The notes: generated by a model not told the origin, from the letters alone. A DNA stretch of 64,000 bases from JBCCIM01 sp965263205 (GCA_965263205.1 CBDHHF010000032.1:186001-250000), one strand, 5' to 3'; shown: positions 17,281 to 27,153, counted from the first letter of the stretch. Numbers and translations: made by a program.

Positions 17281-18194
17281 CCGTCACGATTGAGTAAGCC
17301 GTCGACGGATTCCAGGAGTTGCCAATCTGTCTGAAACAGGCCCATCGAACCGAAAAAACCATATCCGTTTTCGACGTTTGTCAGGTTCTGGGGCAGGGTA
17401 AGTGCTTCTGCGTCCAGGGGGCCATCTGGCAATACCCACTGGTCGTCGAGCACCTTGGCACGCAGACCCATTGCGCAAATCGTGGTATTGATATTGGGTC
17501 TTACTGCAGCGACATCTTCTGAGATGTTAAGTTGAAGTCGCCAGGCATCGCCGTCAAGTGCGCCTGTACGTCCGTACGAAACGGGGTTTGGTGTTGCATT
17601 AAAGCATCCGCCGGCGCCGGTGTAGTAAATCACATCTACTTCCCAAAGTGATTGTGCCCCCGCAATTTGGATTTCCTGGGTAATAACTGTGCTGTCTGAA
17701 TTCACAACAGGAGGGTCTTGCTCAATGCGCATGCTGGATGTTGCCGGCACGCGCGTTTCAGCTGAGGTTACAATGCCGTCCGATCGCTGGACTTCCAGGC
17801 GGTACACGTGATTGGGTTGTACAAAGAGCGTTGTTTCGAAAATGTGCGCCCAAACACCAGGCTGAACTTCGCGCAATTCGCGCGGTATTTCGCGGGTTTG
17901 CTCAAGATTGAGATCCGTAAGAAAGACCCTGCCATCAAAATCAGCTTCGGCAGATGTTGGCGACGTGATACGCGCAGCTCTACGGGTAACAGGAATGACG
18001 CGGATCGCCTGGCGGGCACCAAAACTGAAGTTCTTCGATTCGTCTAAAAAGCCATAGACCGTATAATATCTGCCGTCGTTATTAAACGGGTCGATAAATG
18101 CATCATCACACCCACCCAGGGCGGTTATGATAAGGCAGCAAAGCAGGCATGTTTTGATCGTGCCTTGCCAATCAAAAAGGAAGCGTTCGACCAT
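17277..18194 (-). CDS. DUF4249 outer-membrane-associated lipoprotein
   Basis: A 305-residue protein with a lipobox (TALGGC, Cys29) followed by DUF4249-like beta-sandwich sequence (YYTVYGFLDESKNF, HVYRLEVQRSDGIVTSAETRVP). In Bacteroidota these lipoproteins are typically encoded next to a TonB-dependent receptor with a carboxypeptidase-regulatory domain, exactly as here. The receptor gene lies 6 bp upstream in the same operon. The pair probably takes up an unknown ligand at the outer membrane, but it is distinct from the SusC/SusD pair. Confidence 0.8.
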   Translation of the reverse strand: MVERFLFDWQGTIKTCLLCCLIITALGGCDDAFIDPFNNDGRYYTVYGFLDESKNFSFGARQAIRVIPVTRRAARITSPTSAEADFDGRVFLTDLNLEQTREIPRELREVQPGVWAHIFETTLFVQPNHVYRLEVQRSDGIVTSAETRVPATSSMRIEQDPPVVNSDSTVITQEIQIAGAQSLWEVDVIYYTGAGGCFNATPNPVSYGRTGALDGDAWRLQLNISEDVAAVRPNINTTICAMGLRAKVLDDQWVLPDGPLDAEALTLPQNLTNVENGYGFFGSMGLFQTDWQLLESVDGLLNRDG

Positions 18195-18200
18195 TCCGTA

Positions 18201-20486
18201 TTACCGCAACTCTACTTTAAGACCCACAGACGGAATAAAGGGAAGCTGATCTACGCGACTAAACGTAAACAGGTCGTAGTAAAACAGGTTGTTGCGATTC
18301 AAAACGTTGATGGCGCCGGCGCGAAGCGTTACCACCGTACGTCCACGATCTATTCGGCGCTCCAACCACAAATCGAGGCGATGGTAATCGGGCTGCCGGC
18401 CGTCAAACGGGGCGCCATACAGAATACGGTCCTGCCCGGGTGACGTTGTTACATCGGTATCTGGTGTTAAGAGTAAGAATACATCAAAACCAGATGACTC
18501 CGTGAAGGGGAGTCCCGAGCCATATTGGAATTGGGCTGTAAAGCCCAGTTGGTCTTTTTCCGCGTGCAACAACAGGTTAAATTGGTGGCGTCGGTCGTGT
18601 GCTGGTGTGTAAGTGACATTTGAAGCTTCGTATTCAACTTTTGAGAACGCGTAGCTCATGTAGCCATCGAGTTTTGATTCACCCCAGAAAGGGCGGTCCT
18701 TAAAGTCGAGGCGCAAGTCGTAACCAAAGGCATCGCCATCAGCAGCCTGAAGCGATGTCGTGAAACTAGGAAGTGCGCTGAAAACAGGGACGGTAAGGTT
18801 GTCAAAGTTTTTTGTAAAGCCTTCAAGGGCAACGGACAACCATGGGTATATCTGAATGTTTGTGCCAAGAATAAAGTGCTGACTTTCCGGAATGGCGCCG
18901 GCCGGCGAAGGTAGCCATGCCGTAAACAGATTGCCTACATCACGCTCGTCATTTAGGCCTGCGATGCCCTGGTGGTAAATCCCCCATGCCGCATTGAAAC
19001 TAAACCGGTCCTCAACTGACTCGGGCGACCAGGACAGTCGAACCCGTGGGTCGAGCCACTGCTCATCGACATCAGGCAGTTGATACCAATGGATGCCAGG
19101 TTGGATGTTGAGGTTGATGGACGGGATGGTCAGACTGGCTTCGAGGTAAGCATCCAATTCTTCCAAGTCGTTGCTGGCAATTTCAGGCACACCTTGAAAC
19201 TGTCCACCCAATTCGTAGCTGAGTGTAGAGGAGCGCCGCATGAAGCCGGCATGGATTTCGTTTTCATCCAAATAGTAGGTCAGGTGCGCGTTGAGGTCGA
19301 AGCTCTCGATGCCTGACGTGCGCTCCGGATTACTGGCCGTCCCAATTTCATTGGTCATTTCTGACTGATTGGCAGAAAGCTCAACAAGCAGGGGCCATCC
19401 TTTGGAAATGTAGGTGTACTTGCCGCCGAAAACGGTGTTATTCCAAAGCACTGTATTGCTGTCTACGGGCGCAACGGATAGGGCGTCGCCCTCAAATGAC
19501 TTGACGGTGCCTGCAATATCGCCACGGTCGTGCGTGTGGATGGCGGTAAAGGAAAGGCTGTTGTTTGCGTTGATAAACGCGTGCACTTTACCAAAAATGT
19601 CTCCAAATCGATACGGCAAATCCTGGCCCAGCATGCTTGGAATGACGTCTTCAATCAGCGAATGCCGGATGGAGCCGATGACTGAAAGGTGATCTTTGAT
19701 AAGCGGACCTTCAATGCGCGCTGTACTTAAGAACGGAGCAAGCGACAGGGAGCCGGCCAGGTTTTGTTTGTTGCCGTTTCTGATACTTACATCCATTACA
19801 GACGACATCCGCGTACCGTAGCGTGCACCAAAGCCGCCAGTGTAAATGTCGGCATTGTTAATAATTTCTTCGGGAAAAGCAGAGTAAAAACTGAGTACGT
19901 GGAACGGCATGTAGATGGGCATGCCGTCGATTAGTGCCAGGTTTTGGTCGAGCGCACCACCCCGAACGAAGAACTGGCCACCGCGATCCCCCTGAATGGT
20001 GATGCCGGGCATGGTTTGCAGGTAGCTTGCAAGGTCGCCTGTTACACCGGGCATGGGCACGCGCTCAATTTGCGCGGGTACAACTGATTCTAGGCCTGCT
20101 GATACAGCTGTGACGCCGCTTTCGCGATCTGCCTGAACAACAAGCTCATCAAGTGCCTCTTCAGAAGGATTCAATACGACGTTCCGTGTAAGCGAAGCGC
20201 CGGCTGTAAATTCCGTAGCGAGCTCAATGGTCTCGTAGCCGATGAAGGATATCCGCAGCGTGTACGTGCCAGCGTTGATGCGCTGAATTACATAGTAGCC
20301 GTCCCCATCCGTAACAGCACCCTGTAGCCCGCCGGCCGCATCCAATAATGCAACGGATGCACCCTGAAGGGCCTGCTCAGTTACCCCATCTGTCACGAAA
20401 CCCCGCAACGTGCTTTGCTGGGCTGAAGCCGTAGTTGTAAAGACAAATAGTAGAGCGAGAGAAAGGCAAGAATAGAACTTTGGCAT
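18201..20486 (-). CDS. TonB-dependent outer-membrane receptor with carboxypeptidase-regulatory-like domain
   Basis: A 761-residue receptor. After a signal peptide (about 1-22, ending ASAQ) comes a regulatory-like beta-sandwich (LRGFVTDGVTEQALQGASV ... GDGYYVIQRINAGTYTLRI). The plug domain follows (near 130-235; MPGITIQGDRGGQFFVRGG, ALIDGMPIYMPFH, YTGGFGARYG), then a strand-rich barrel to the C-terminus. It is shorter than SusC proteins and is co-transcribed with the DUF4249 lipoprotein. Ligand is unknown. The gene is divergent from oxyR across 288 bp. Confidence 0.9.
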   Translation of the reverse strand: MPKFYSCLSLALLFVFTTTASAQQSTLRGFVTDGVTEQALQGASVALLDAAGGLQGAVTDGDGYYVIQRINAGTYTLRISFIGYETIELATEFTAGASLTRNVVLNPSEEALDELVVQADRESGVTAVSAGLESVVPAQIERVPMPGVTGDLASYLQTMPGITIQGDRGGQFFVRGGALDQNLALIDGMPIYMPFHVLSFYSAFPEEIINNADIYTGGFGARYGTRMSSVMDVSIRNGNKQNLAGSLSLAPFLSTARIEGPLIKDHLSVIGSIRHSLIEDVIPSMLGQDLPYRFGDIFGKVHAFINANNSLSFTAIHTHDRGDIAGTVKSFEGDALSVAPVDSNTVLWNNTVFGGKYTYISKGWPLLVELSANQSEMTNEIGTASNPERTSGIESFDLNAHLTYYLDENEIHAGFMRRSSTLSYELGGQFQGVPEIASNDLEELDAYLEASLTIPSINLNIQPGIHWYQLPDVDEQWLDPRVRLSWSPESVEDRFSFNAAWGIYHQGIAGLNDERDVGNLFTAWLPSPAGAIPESQHFILGTNIQIYPWLSVALEGFTKNFDNLTVPVFSALPSFTTSLQAADGDAFGYDLRLDFKDRPFWGESKLDGYMSYAFSKVEYEASNVTYTPAHDRRHQFNLLLHAEKDQLGFTAQFQYGSGLPFTESSGFDVFLLLTPDTDVTTSPGQDRILYGAPFDGRQPDYHRLDLWLERRIDRGRTVVTLRAGAINVLNRNNLFYYDLFTFSRVDQLPFIPSVGLKVELR

Positions 20487-20751
20487 TATGTAACCGGGCT
20501 GTATCTGGATCGGGCAATTAAAGTATCAAAAAATCAATCCAACAACCCGCTCCTGCCGCTGATTGGCAGTAATTGGTCCCTGAATGGAAGACTGCTCTGC
20601 TGATACGTTTTTATTGCTTCCTTAAAGTACAAAAGCGCGTCGGTTTTTCGGGATTCATCAGGTATGCATATCTCTGCGTTGCCTTCATGCAGGTGAATGT
20701 TTTATCATAGGGTAAGACTATTCTTTTCTGTAAAATAATAAGTAGAGGCTA

Positions 20752-20757
20752 TATAAT
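20752..20757 (+). promoter_or_regulatory. Possible -10 element of oxyR
   Basis: A perfect TATAAT at 20752-20757 sits 17 bp before the oxyR ATG. A weak TGTAAA at about 20729 could be the -35. The rest of the 288-bp divergent region with the TonB gene is AT-rich and shows no clear operator. Confidence 0.3.
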
Positions 20758-20774
20758 AGCTGGTAGGCTATCCA

Positions 20775-21668
20775 ATGAATCTTAGAGATCTGGAATACAT
20801 TGTTGCGGTAGGGAAACACGGTAGTTTTAGTTACGCGGCATCGCTTTGTCATGTGTCACAACCATCGCTTAGTACACAGGTAAAGAAGGTAGAGGCAGAG
20901 TTAGGGGCGGCTTTGTTTAAACGCAGCAAGCGTAGTGTAGAAGTGACTGCATATGGTACCAAATTTATAGAGCGGGCAGAACAAATTCTTGCGCTGTTGC
21001 AAGAAATGCGGGACTTGGCGGATCAGTCTGCTGATCGGATGAAAGGGCAACTAACCCTGGGCGCAATTCCGACAATAGCGCCGTACATGTTCGCCGGCAT
21101 CGTCAAAGCTGTGTCGCAACATGCGCCAAGCATTGATCTGATATTACGAGAGGCAACCACTGAACATCTGGTCAAAGGCATGTTGATGCGAGAAATCGAC
21201 ATGGCTATCATTAGCCTGCCAACGGATGATAATATTTTTGAATCACATACATTGTTTGAAGAGCCCTTTCTGCTGGCCGTTTCGAATCATCACAGATTTG
21301 CTAATAAGCCACTGATTGACGATAAAGATTTGGACGGGCAAGATTTGATTTTGCTAGAGGAAGGCCATTGTTTTCGCAAGCAGGCACTCGATATTTGCCA
21401 CACCACATCAGCTCGGGAAAATCGTGTCTTTCGAGCAACAAGCCTCGAGACCATTCGGCATTTTGTCTCAACCAATGAAGGCATCACGCTTATCCCGAAA
21501 ATGGCTGTCAAAGAAAACGATGGCATTACTTATATACCGCTCGCTACGCCTCGATTCAAACGAGAGATTGGTATTATATGGCAGCGCTCAAACATTAAAC
21601 AACCGCTTATCACGCGTATGGTTGAGGTGCTCGAGCAGGGTCTTAAACTGAAAACCAACCCTGCGTAA
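20775..21668 (+). CDS. oxyR: OxyR-type LysR-family peroxide sensor
   Basis: A 297-residue LysR-type regulator. The N-terminal winged helix (MNLRDLEYIVAVGKHGSFSYAA, SQPSLSTQVKKVE) is followed by a substrate domain with the OxyR signature GHC-x8-C. The two cysteines fall at residues 199 and 208, identical in number and spacing to the redox pair of Escherichia coli OxyR. This supports hydrogen-peroxide sensing by a disulfide switch and control of catalase or peroxiredoxin genes. No catalase, ahpC or dps is present in this window, so its targets are elsewhere. The next gene is a hybrid kinase 134 bp downstream. Confidence 0.9.
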   Translation: MNLRDLEYIVAVGKHGSFSYAASLCHVSQPSLSTQVKKVEAELGAALFKRSKRSVEVTAYGTKFIERAEQILALLQEMRDLADQSADRMKGQLTLGAIPTIAPYMFAGIVKAVSQHAPSIDLILREATTEHLVKGMLMREIDMAIISLPTDDNIFESHTLFEEPFLLAVSNHHRFANKPLIDDKDLDGQDLILLEEGHCFRKQALDICHTTSARENRVFRATSLETIRHFVSTNEGITLIPKMAVKENDGITYIPLATPRFKREIGIIWQRSNIKQPLITRMVEVLEQGLKLKTNPA

Positions 21669-21802
21669 TGTGCTCAGGCGCAGGTTTACTGTGTCGGGTA
21701 TGCGTGGATGGAATCATATCTTATTTAATGCCTACCCTGATTGGTCGAAATAGATACCATGGGTCTCTAGACCTGTAGTCTTTATATCTTATCAGCAGGC
21801 CA

Positions 21803-23731
21803 ATGTCTATAAATAAACCGCATTTGTACCTTGAAATGGCTGAACGCGTTGCCGAAATGGGCTGGTGGCGCGTCGACCTGGTAAACAATACGCTGTTTTG
21901 GTCTGACCAGGTATACAAGATTCATGGCTTGATGCCTGAGGAATACAAGCCAGCGTTGGAGTCTGCTATCGATTTTTATCACCCCGAAGATCGGCCACTT
22001 GTTGCGCAATATGTTGGTGAAGCAATTGAACAAAAAAAGCCGTTTGAGTTCGAACTGCGCATCATTCGCCCCGATGAAACGATTCGCTGGGTAAACTCAA
22101 TTGGTGATTGTGAATGTGATGAAGCCGGCAATGTCACCGATCTGTACGGTGTTTTTCAGGACATTACGGAACGGCGCGGCGCGCAGGCCCGATTTGAACT
22201 ATCCGTAAAAGCAGCACGTGCCGGCGTATGGGATTGGGACATCGCAAAAGGAACGTTCATCACGAACCAGCTTTTTCATGAAATGCTATGGGAGGAGTAC
22301 CCCAGCCAACCGCTGCCATTAACCTACTTCCTCAATCTCCTGCATCCCGATGATGTGGAGCGAGCCAATGAGGCCATTCAGAGCGCGCACACAAACAAAG
22401 CCTACGTATACGACATAGAATTTAGACTAAAATGCAGCGACGGATCGTATAAGTGGATTCGGAGTGCTGGCCAGGTTGTAGAGTATGATGCGAACGACAT
22501 GCCGCTGCGCATGATCGGGCAGCACTTTGATATCGACGAGCAAAAGAAAATAGAAGAAAAGCTACGGGAGGCCCTGGAAGGAGCGAAGAAAGCAAGCCAG
22601 GCAAAGAGCGAGTTTTTGGCCAACATGAGCCACGAAATTCGTACGCCTATGAATGGCGTGCTTGGGATGTCGGAGTTATTGCTCTCCACAAAATTGGAAG
22701 ATGAACAGTTAGATCTCGCGCAGTCTGTCAAGCGTTCGGGTGAGGCATTGCTGCGCGTGATCAATGACATCCTCGATTTTTCGAAAATCGAAGCCGGCAA
22801 AATAGAACTGTCGCCTACAGTCTTTTCTATTTCTGAACTCCTGGGCGATATTCCCAAACTCTATAACGTCCTCGCATCTAAGAAAAACATCAATCTGCAT
22901 CTAGCCGAAATAGATGGGATTCCTGAGTACCTCAAAGGGGATCCAGACAGATTGCGCCAGATTCTCGTCAATCTGATTGGTAATGCCATTAAGTTCACAC
23001 CTTCTGGTGGAAACGTTCGTGTCAGTGTGACTATCGAAGAGCAGGTTGAGGCGACAATAAAACTCCTTTTCACGATCAGCGATACGGGTATCGGGATCAG
23101 CGAAGACAAGCAACAAAGCATATTTGAAGCGTTTGTTCAAGCTGATGCAACGACTACGCGAGAATATGGCGGAACAGGTCTGGGGCTGGCTATCTCCTCT
23201 AGTCTCGTACGACTAATGGGGGGAGATATTTGGCTTAAGAGCACGCCAGGCGTAGGCTCTTCGTTTTTCTTTACGTCAACATTTGACGTGATAGATGCTG
23301 CACCCAAAGAATTGGATACGGAAGATCAGGGAGAAGATAATGGCCGGCCGCTACGCATTTTATTGGCCGAGGATAATATCATCAACCAAAAAGTAGCCTT
23401 GAAATTCCTGGAGCATGCCGGACACAGCGTAGATGTAGTCATGAATGGGCAGGAAGCCGTAGAGGCTTTTGTGCCGGATACGTATGACCTTGTGTTAATG
23501 GATATTCAAATGCCAGTAATGAGCGGTGATCAGGCTATGCTTCAGATACGCCTATGTGAAGGTGGTAAAGCTATTCCAATTGTAGCCCTGACAGCAAATG
23601 CTATGCGTGGCGATCGCGAAAAATACCTGACCGGCGGATTCGACGGGTACATCTCGAAACCCATCAATAGAAAGCAACTCGTTAACGAACTGATCCGGCT
23701 TACAGCAGGCTCCGAAGTTGCTTCTGCGTAG
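21803..23731 (+). CDS. Cytoplasmic hybrid histidine kinase: PAS-PAS-HisKA-HATPase-REC
   Basis: A 642-residue soluble hybrid kinase without membrane segments. Two PAS/PAC units occupy about residues 10-125 and 130-255 (both with Trp-rich cores and HPEDRP or HPDDVE loops). HisKA follows with phospho-acceptor His277 (FLANMSHEIRTPMNG), then HATPase_c with the N, G1 and G2 boxes (NLIGNAIKFT, SDTGIGI, GGTGLGLAI). A receiver domain has Asp567 (LMDIQMPVM) and the late Lys in ISKPI. PAS domains suggest sensing of an internal signal such as redox state, light or a ligand. No output domain is attached, so phosphate is presumably passed to an unlinked Hpt or regulator. Confidence 0.9.
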   Translation: MSINKPHLYLEMAERVAEMGWWRVDLVNNTLFWSDQVYKIHGLMPEEYKPALESAIDFYHPEDRPLVAQYVGEAIEQKKPFEFELRIIRPDETIRWVNSIGDCECDEAGNVTDLYGVFQDITERRGAQARFELSVKAARAGVWDWDIAKGTFITNQLFHEMLWEEYPSQPLPLTYFLNLLHPDDVERANEAIQSAHTNKAYVYDIEFRLKCSDGSYKWIRSAGQVVEYDANDMPLRMIGQHFDIDEQKKIEEKLREALEGAKKASQAKSEFLANMSHEIRTPMNGVLGMSELLLSTKLEDEQLDLAQSVKRSGEALLRVINDILDFSKIEAGKIELSPTVFSISELLGDIPKLYNVLASKKNINLHLAEIDGIPEYLKGDPDRLRQILVNLIGNAIKFTPSGGNVRVSVTIEEQVEATIKLLFTISDTGIGISEDKQQSIFEAFVQADATTTREYGGTGLGLAISSSLVRLMGGDIWLKSTPGVGSSFFFTSTFDVIDAAPKELDTEDQGEDNGRPLRILLAEDNIINQKVALKFLEHAGHSVDVVMNGQEAVEAFVPDTYDLVLMDIQMPVMSGDQAMLQIRLCEGGKAIPIVALTANAMRGDREKYLTGGFDGYISKPINRKQLVNELIRLTAGSEVASA

Positions 23732-23775
23732 CCGATTTGACTTGATTCAGGGTTGCTACAGGATTGCTTTGCTCA

Positions 23776-24747
23776 TCAAAGGCTGACAACCTGACCACTT
23801 TGTGCTGACGCATACAGCGCCTGAATGGCTGCGATGTTGCCCCGACTCTCTGCCAGCGACAGGATCGGCTGCCGCTTCTCTGTCACGCAACTTGCCATTT
23901 CTTCCACCTCATCCAGATACAACATGTTACCATCAACAGCAATGCGTTCTTTGTTGTTGCCACGTGTGAGGTAGATGTAGCTTCGAAGGCCAGGTTTGAA
24001 TGCCATGGGCAGATGGATGCTGCCTTTGCTACCAGAAACTTCAGTATACATCCTGAATTGGGTTCTGAACCCGGAATCAAACTGTGCTGTAATGTTGCCG
24101 GGAAATTGCAGTTGCGCGGTAAACGATATGTCGACACCAGATTCACCCGTTACCTGGTGGCCAAACACGTTCTCCGGCTCCATGCCCGTGATAAAACGTG
24201 CAAAGTTCAACGGATAACATCCTACATCCCACAGGCTACCACCGCCAAGCTGGTTATCCCACCGGACATCCCCTTCGCGATTCAGTGCAAAAGTGAAGCC
24301 GCCTTTGATGTGGTGTAACACGCCAATGGCACCATCATCTACCAGCGCCTTCACCTGTAGGGTTCGCTGATGAAAGCGGTACATGAATGCTTCCATGAGT
24401 ATGGTGCCGGCACGTGTTGCCGCAGCTTGCATTTGATCCACCTCTTCGACCGTCAGCGCCAGCGGTTTCTCGCACAAGACATGTTTGCCGGCCTCGGCTG
24501 CCTTGATGGCCCACGTTGCGTGGAGCTTGTTTGGGAGCGGAATGTATACTACGTCGATGTCATCATCTGCAAGCAGGGCTTCGTAGGAGCCGTATGAACG
24601 CGGGATGTCGCGTTCAGCAGCATAGGCGGCAGCACGTTCGTCGTCGCGGCTCGCTACAGCAAGGAGCTGGTTTCGGAAAGAAAGGCGTAGGGGTGGAATA
24701 AGAGATCGGTTGATACGCGCGGTGCCGAGGATGCCCCAGTTTAACAT
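23776..24747 (-). CDS. Gfo/Idh/MocA-family NAD(P)-dependent oxidoreductase
   Basis: A 323-residue cytoplasmic dehydrogenase. The Rossmann N-terminus has WGILGTARINRSLIPP, and the family signature EKPLA is in HVLCEKPLALTVEE near residue 93. The C-terminal alpha/beta domain includes GGGSLWDVGCYPLNFARF with the catalytic-type D-x-G-C-Y motif. Family members oxidise or reduce sugars, inositols or dihydrodiols. The substrate cannot be named. It is convergent with the hybrid kinase and divergent from the second sensor kinase. Confidence 0.9.
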   Translation of the reverse strand: MLNWGILGTARINRSLIPPLRLSFRNQLLAVASRDDERAAAYAAERDIPRSYGSYEALLADDDIDVVYIPLPNKLHATWAIKAAEAGKHVLCEKPLALTVEEVDQMQAAATRAGTILMEAFMYRFHQRTLQVKALVDDGAIGVLHHIKGGFTFALNREGDVRWDNQLGGGSLWDVGCYPLNFARFITGMEPENVFGHQVTGESGVDISFTAQLQFPGNITAQFDSGFRTQFRMYTEVSGSKGSIHLPMAFKPGLRSYIYLTRGNNKERIAVDGNMLYLDEVEEMASCVTEKRQPILSLAESRGNIAAIQALYASAQSGQVVSL

Positions 24748-24878
24748 TTTTCTTAAGATTGGATTATTGTTTACATTGCTGATGTGAATAGCCGGCCGAA
24801 GCTGGTGCGCTTAAGATAGGTATCCTGCCGAGAAAAAGAAGGTTTAATTTGTACCCGGCGTATCCGGTTAATGTGTAC

Positions 24879-27071
24879 ATGACAGAACCTGCCAAACATC
24901 CGATCACTTTACGGTTTCTGGACGATACGCTCGAAGACGCGTTTATCCCTGATTATCTAGAGAAATCGCGTCGTTCTATCGAAATAGGCCTGTTTGCTGG
25001 CCTTATTGTGTACGGGGTTATTTTCGGGATTATGGACTGGGTGCAGCAAACCAATGCGCTCTGGCAAATCCTCACGCTTCGTGGCATTGTATGTTTGCTC
25101 GGCATCGGTGCGCTGGTGTATAACCGTACCGTCAAATATCCCGAGCGGCTGCATCTGATTGTCAGCCTGATCATCCTTGTTGCCGGTATCGGGCTCATCG
25201 CGATGATTTTACTCGATCACTCGCCCGATGCCTATCTGGATGGGCCCGTGTTGCTCATTCTGCCGGCCTATGTGCTCTTTCGCCTGCGGTTTGTAAACGC
25301 GACTGTGATTGGCGTGATCATCTTTTTACTGTATTGCGTGGCCATCTACTTCCTTGAGGGCATGCGAGCAACAGATTTGCTGGCGAGTGCCATTTTTCTG
25401 TTTGCTGCCAACCTGATTGGGATGTTTGCCGGCTATGCGCTCGAGTCGTATGCACGGCAGGCATTCTGGCAAACGCGCATTATTGATCAAGAACGGGCAG
25501 CTAAAGCATCTTTGCTGGAGGTAAAGAATCGATTTTTTGCCAACATTTCCCACGAAATCCGCACACCGCTAACCCTGATTCTGGGGCCGGTTGATGATTT
25601 AATACAAGACGAGGCTGCACAGCTTCCCCAGAAAGCAATGCGCGTACTCCGTACGGTGCGTAGGAGCGGCGACCGGTTGCTTGCGTTTATCAATCAACTC
25701 CTCGACCTCTCGCGGGCCGAGAGCGAGCATCTGCCTTCGCAAATGCACAAGGCAGACGTCGTTGAATTTCTTGACACGGTGTTGCAAGGATTTCAGCCGT
25801 ATGCTGAATCGGAAAATATCTCGGTTACTTTTATCCCTGAAACGCGCGCGTTGTCGTTTGCTAGCGATTACGAGAAGCTGGAAGTAGTGTGTTCGAATCT
25901 CATCTCCAACGCAATCAAGTACACGGAGTCTGGTGGCGCTGTTCATGTGGGTTTTGCGCATGATGATTCTGAGGGTGTCATTCGGATCACGGTAAAAGAT
26001 AGTGGGCCGGGTATTGCAGCTGAAGACTTGCCCCACATCTACGATCGGTTTTATCGGGTAGAGGAGACGCACGTGCAGCAGCAGTCAGGCCTTGGTTTGG
26101 GTCTGGCGCTGACGCGCGTGATGGTGGAGCAATTAAATGGTCAAATTGACGTCGTGAGCAAGCTCGAGGTTGGGACAACGTTTACCGTGGCATTGCCTGT
26201 GCCTGTTTTGAATCTGGACGACGTGCCGGCGCTTGATGTTTATGCTTTTGCCGGAGAGGCAACTGAAGTACCTGTTGCTGAAACAGCAGTACACGCAGGT
26301 GTAGCAGACGAGCGTCCTGTTGTACTGATTGTTGATGATGATGCAGCGCTTCGCGCATACCTCGCGCAGTGTCTGGCGCGCTATACGGTGTTTGAGGCAT
26401 CAAACGGAGAGGAGGGGGCTTCGCTGGCGAGCCGGCACATGCCCGACTTGATTGTGAGCGACTTGATGATGCCTGTGATGGATGGTCAGGGGTTGGTTAA
26501 GCATGTCCGGGCAAATCCTTTGCTCAGTCATATCCCGTTTATCATGTTGACAGCGAATGATACGGAAGAAGCGCGGCTCGAAAGTCTGGATCGGGGCGTG
26601 GATGATTTTCTGACCAAACCATTTAATCGGCGCGAGTTGCAGTTGCGGGTACGAAACATACTTGCCGCGCGTCAGCGGATGCAGCGGGCGCATCAGGATC
26701 ACTTGCTTATGGAGCCGACGAGAGAAGCCGTACAGTCTTCTGAGCAAGCGTTCCTTGAACAGCTAAGAGATACCATCGATGCCAACCTGCAAGACGAGCA
26801 CTTTAATGCGGATGCACTGGCAGAGGCCATTGGGGTCAGCACGCGGCAGCTACAACGCAAGAGTAAAGCATTAACTGATGAAACACCCACCGCGTTGATT
26901 CGCATGATGCGGCTCAAAAAAGCCAGCCATTTATTAGCGGATCGTTATGGCACGGTTGCCGAAATTGCGTATGCCGTTGGGTTTAATAACCCGGCATATT
27001 TTACGAAGTGTTTTCGAGCGTTCTTTGGCGAAGCACCCCGCAACTGGACGGGTGAGAACGTGCAGGAGTAG
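24879..27071 (+). CDS. Membrane hybrid two-component protein: 6TM-HisKA-HATPase-REC-AraC (HTCS-like)
   Basis: A 730-residue one-protein signalling system. About six membrane helices occupy residues 25-185. HisKA follows with His225 (FFANISHEIRTPLT), then HATPase_c (NLISNAIKYT, DSGPGI, GLGLGLAL) and a receiver domain with Asp528 (IVSDLMMPVM). A C-terminal AraC-type DNA-binding domain (about 620-720; FNADALAEAIGVSTRQLQRK, VAEIAYAVGFNNPAYFTKCF) completes it. It resembles the hybrid two-component systems of Bacteroidota but has a compact membrane sensor in place of the periplasmic beta-propeller. I start at ATG 24879; an upstream TTG (24849) would add 10 residues. Likely targets are nearby or elsewhere and cannot be named. 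Confidence 0.85.
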   Translation: MTEPAKHPITLRFLDDTLEDAFIPDYLEKSRRSIEIGLFAGLIVYGVIFGIMDWVQQTNALWQILTLRGIVCLLGIGALVYNRTVKYPERLHLIVSLIILVAGIGLIAMILLDHSPDAYLDGPVLLILPAYVLFRLRFVNATVIGVIIFLLYCVAIYFLEGMRATDLLASAIFLFAANLIGMFAGYALESYARQAFWQTRIIDQERAAKASLLEVKNRFFANISHEIRTPLTLILGPVDDLIQDEAAQLPQKAMRVLRTVRRSGDRLLAFINQLLDLSRAESEHLPSQMHKADVVEFLDTVLQGFQPYAESENISVTFIPETRALSFASDYEKLEVVCSNLISNAIKYTESGGAVHVGFAHDDSEGVIRITVKDSGPGIAAEDLPHIYDRFYRVEETHVQQQSGLGLGLALTRVMVEQLNGQIDVVSKLEVGTTFTVALPVPVLNLDDVPALDVYAFAGEATEVPVAETAVHAGVADERPVVLIVDDDAALRAYLAQCLARYTVFEASNGEEGASLASRHMPDLIVSDLMMPVMDGQGLVKHVRANPLLSHIPFIMLTANDTEEARLESLDRGVDDFLTKPFNRRELQLRVRNILAARQRMQRAHQDHLLMEPTREAVQSSEQAFLEQLRDTIDANLQDEHFNADALAEAIGVSTRQLQRKSKALTDETPTALIRMMRLKKASHLLADRYGTVAEIAYAVGFNNPAYFTKCFRAFFGEAPRNWTGENVQE

Positions 27072-27091
27072 TTGCCCATAATAGAGGGGCA

Positions 27092-27153
27092 AAAAAAATG
27101 GAGGAGAAAAAAATGGAGGTAGAGACCGATGCCCACGTAATGTCTCTACCTCC
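27092..27153. repeat. Tandem 15-bp A-rich repeat plus 12-bp perfect hairpin
   Basis: Two 15-bp units (27092-27106 and 27107-27121), each a run of A followed by TGGAGG, lead into a perfect 12-bp inverted repeat (27115-27126 with 27142-27153). Read on the minus strand the hairpin is followed by a T-run, the layout of an intrinsic terminator, yet no minus-strand gene precedes it. Read on the plus strand there is no T-run. Confidence 0.55.
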
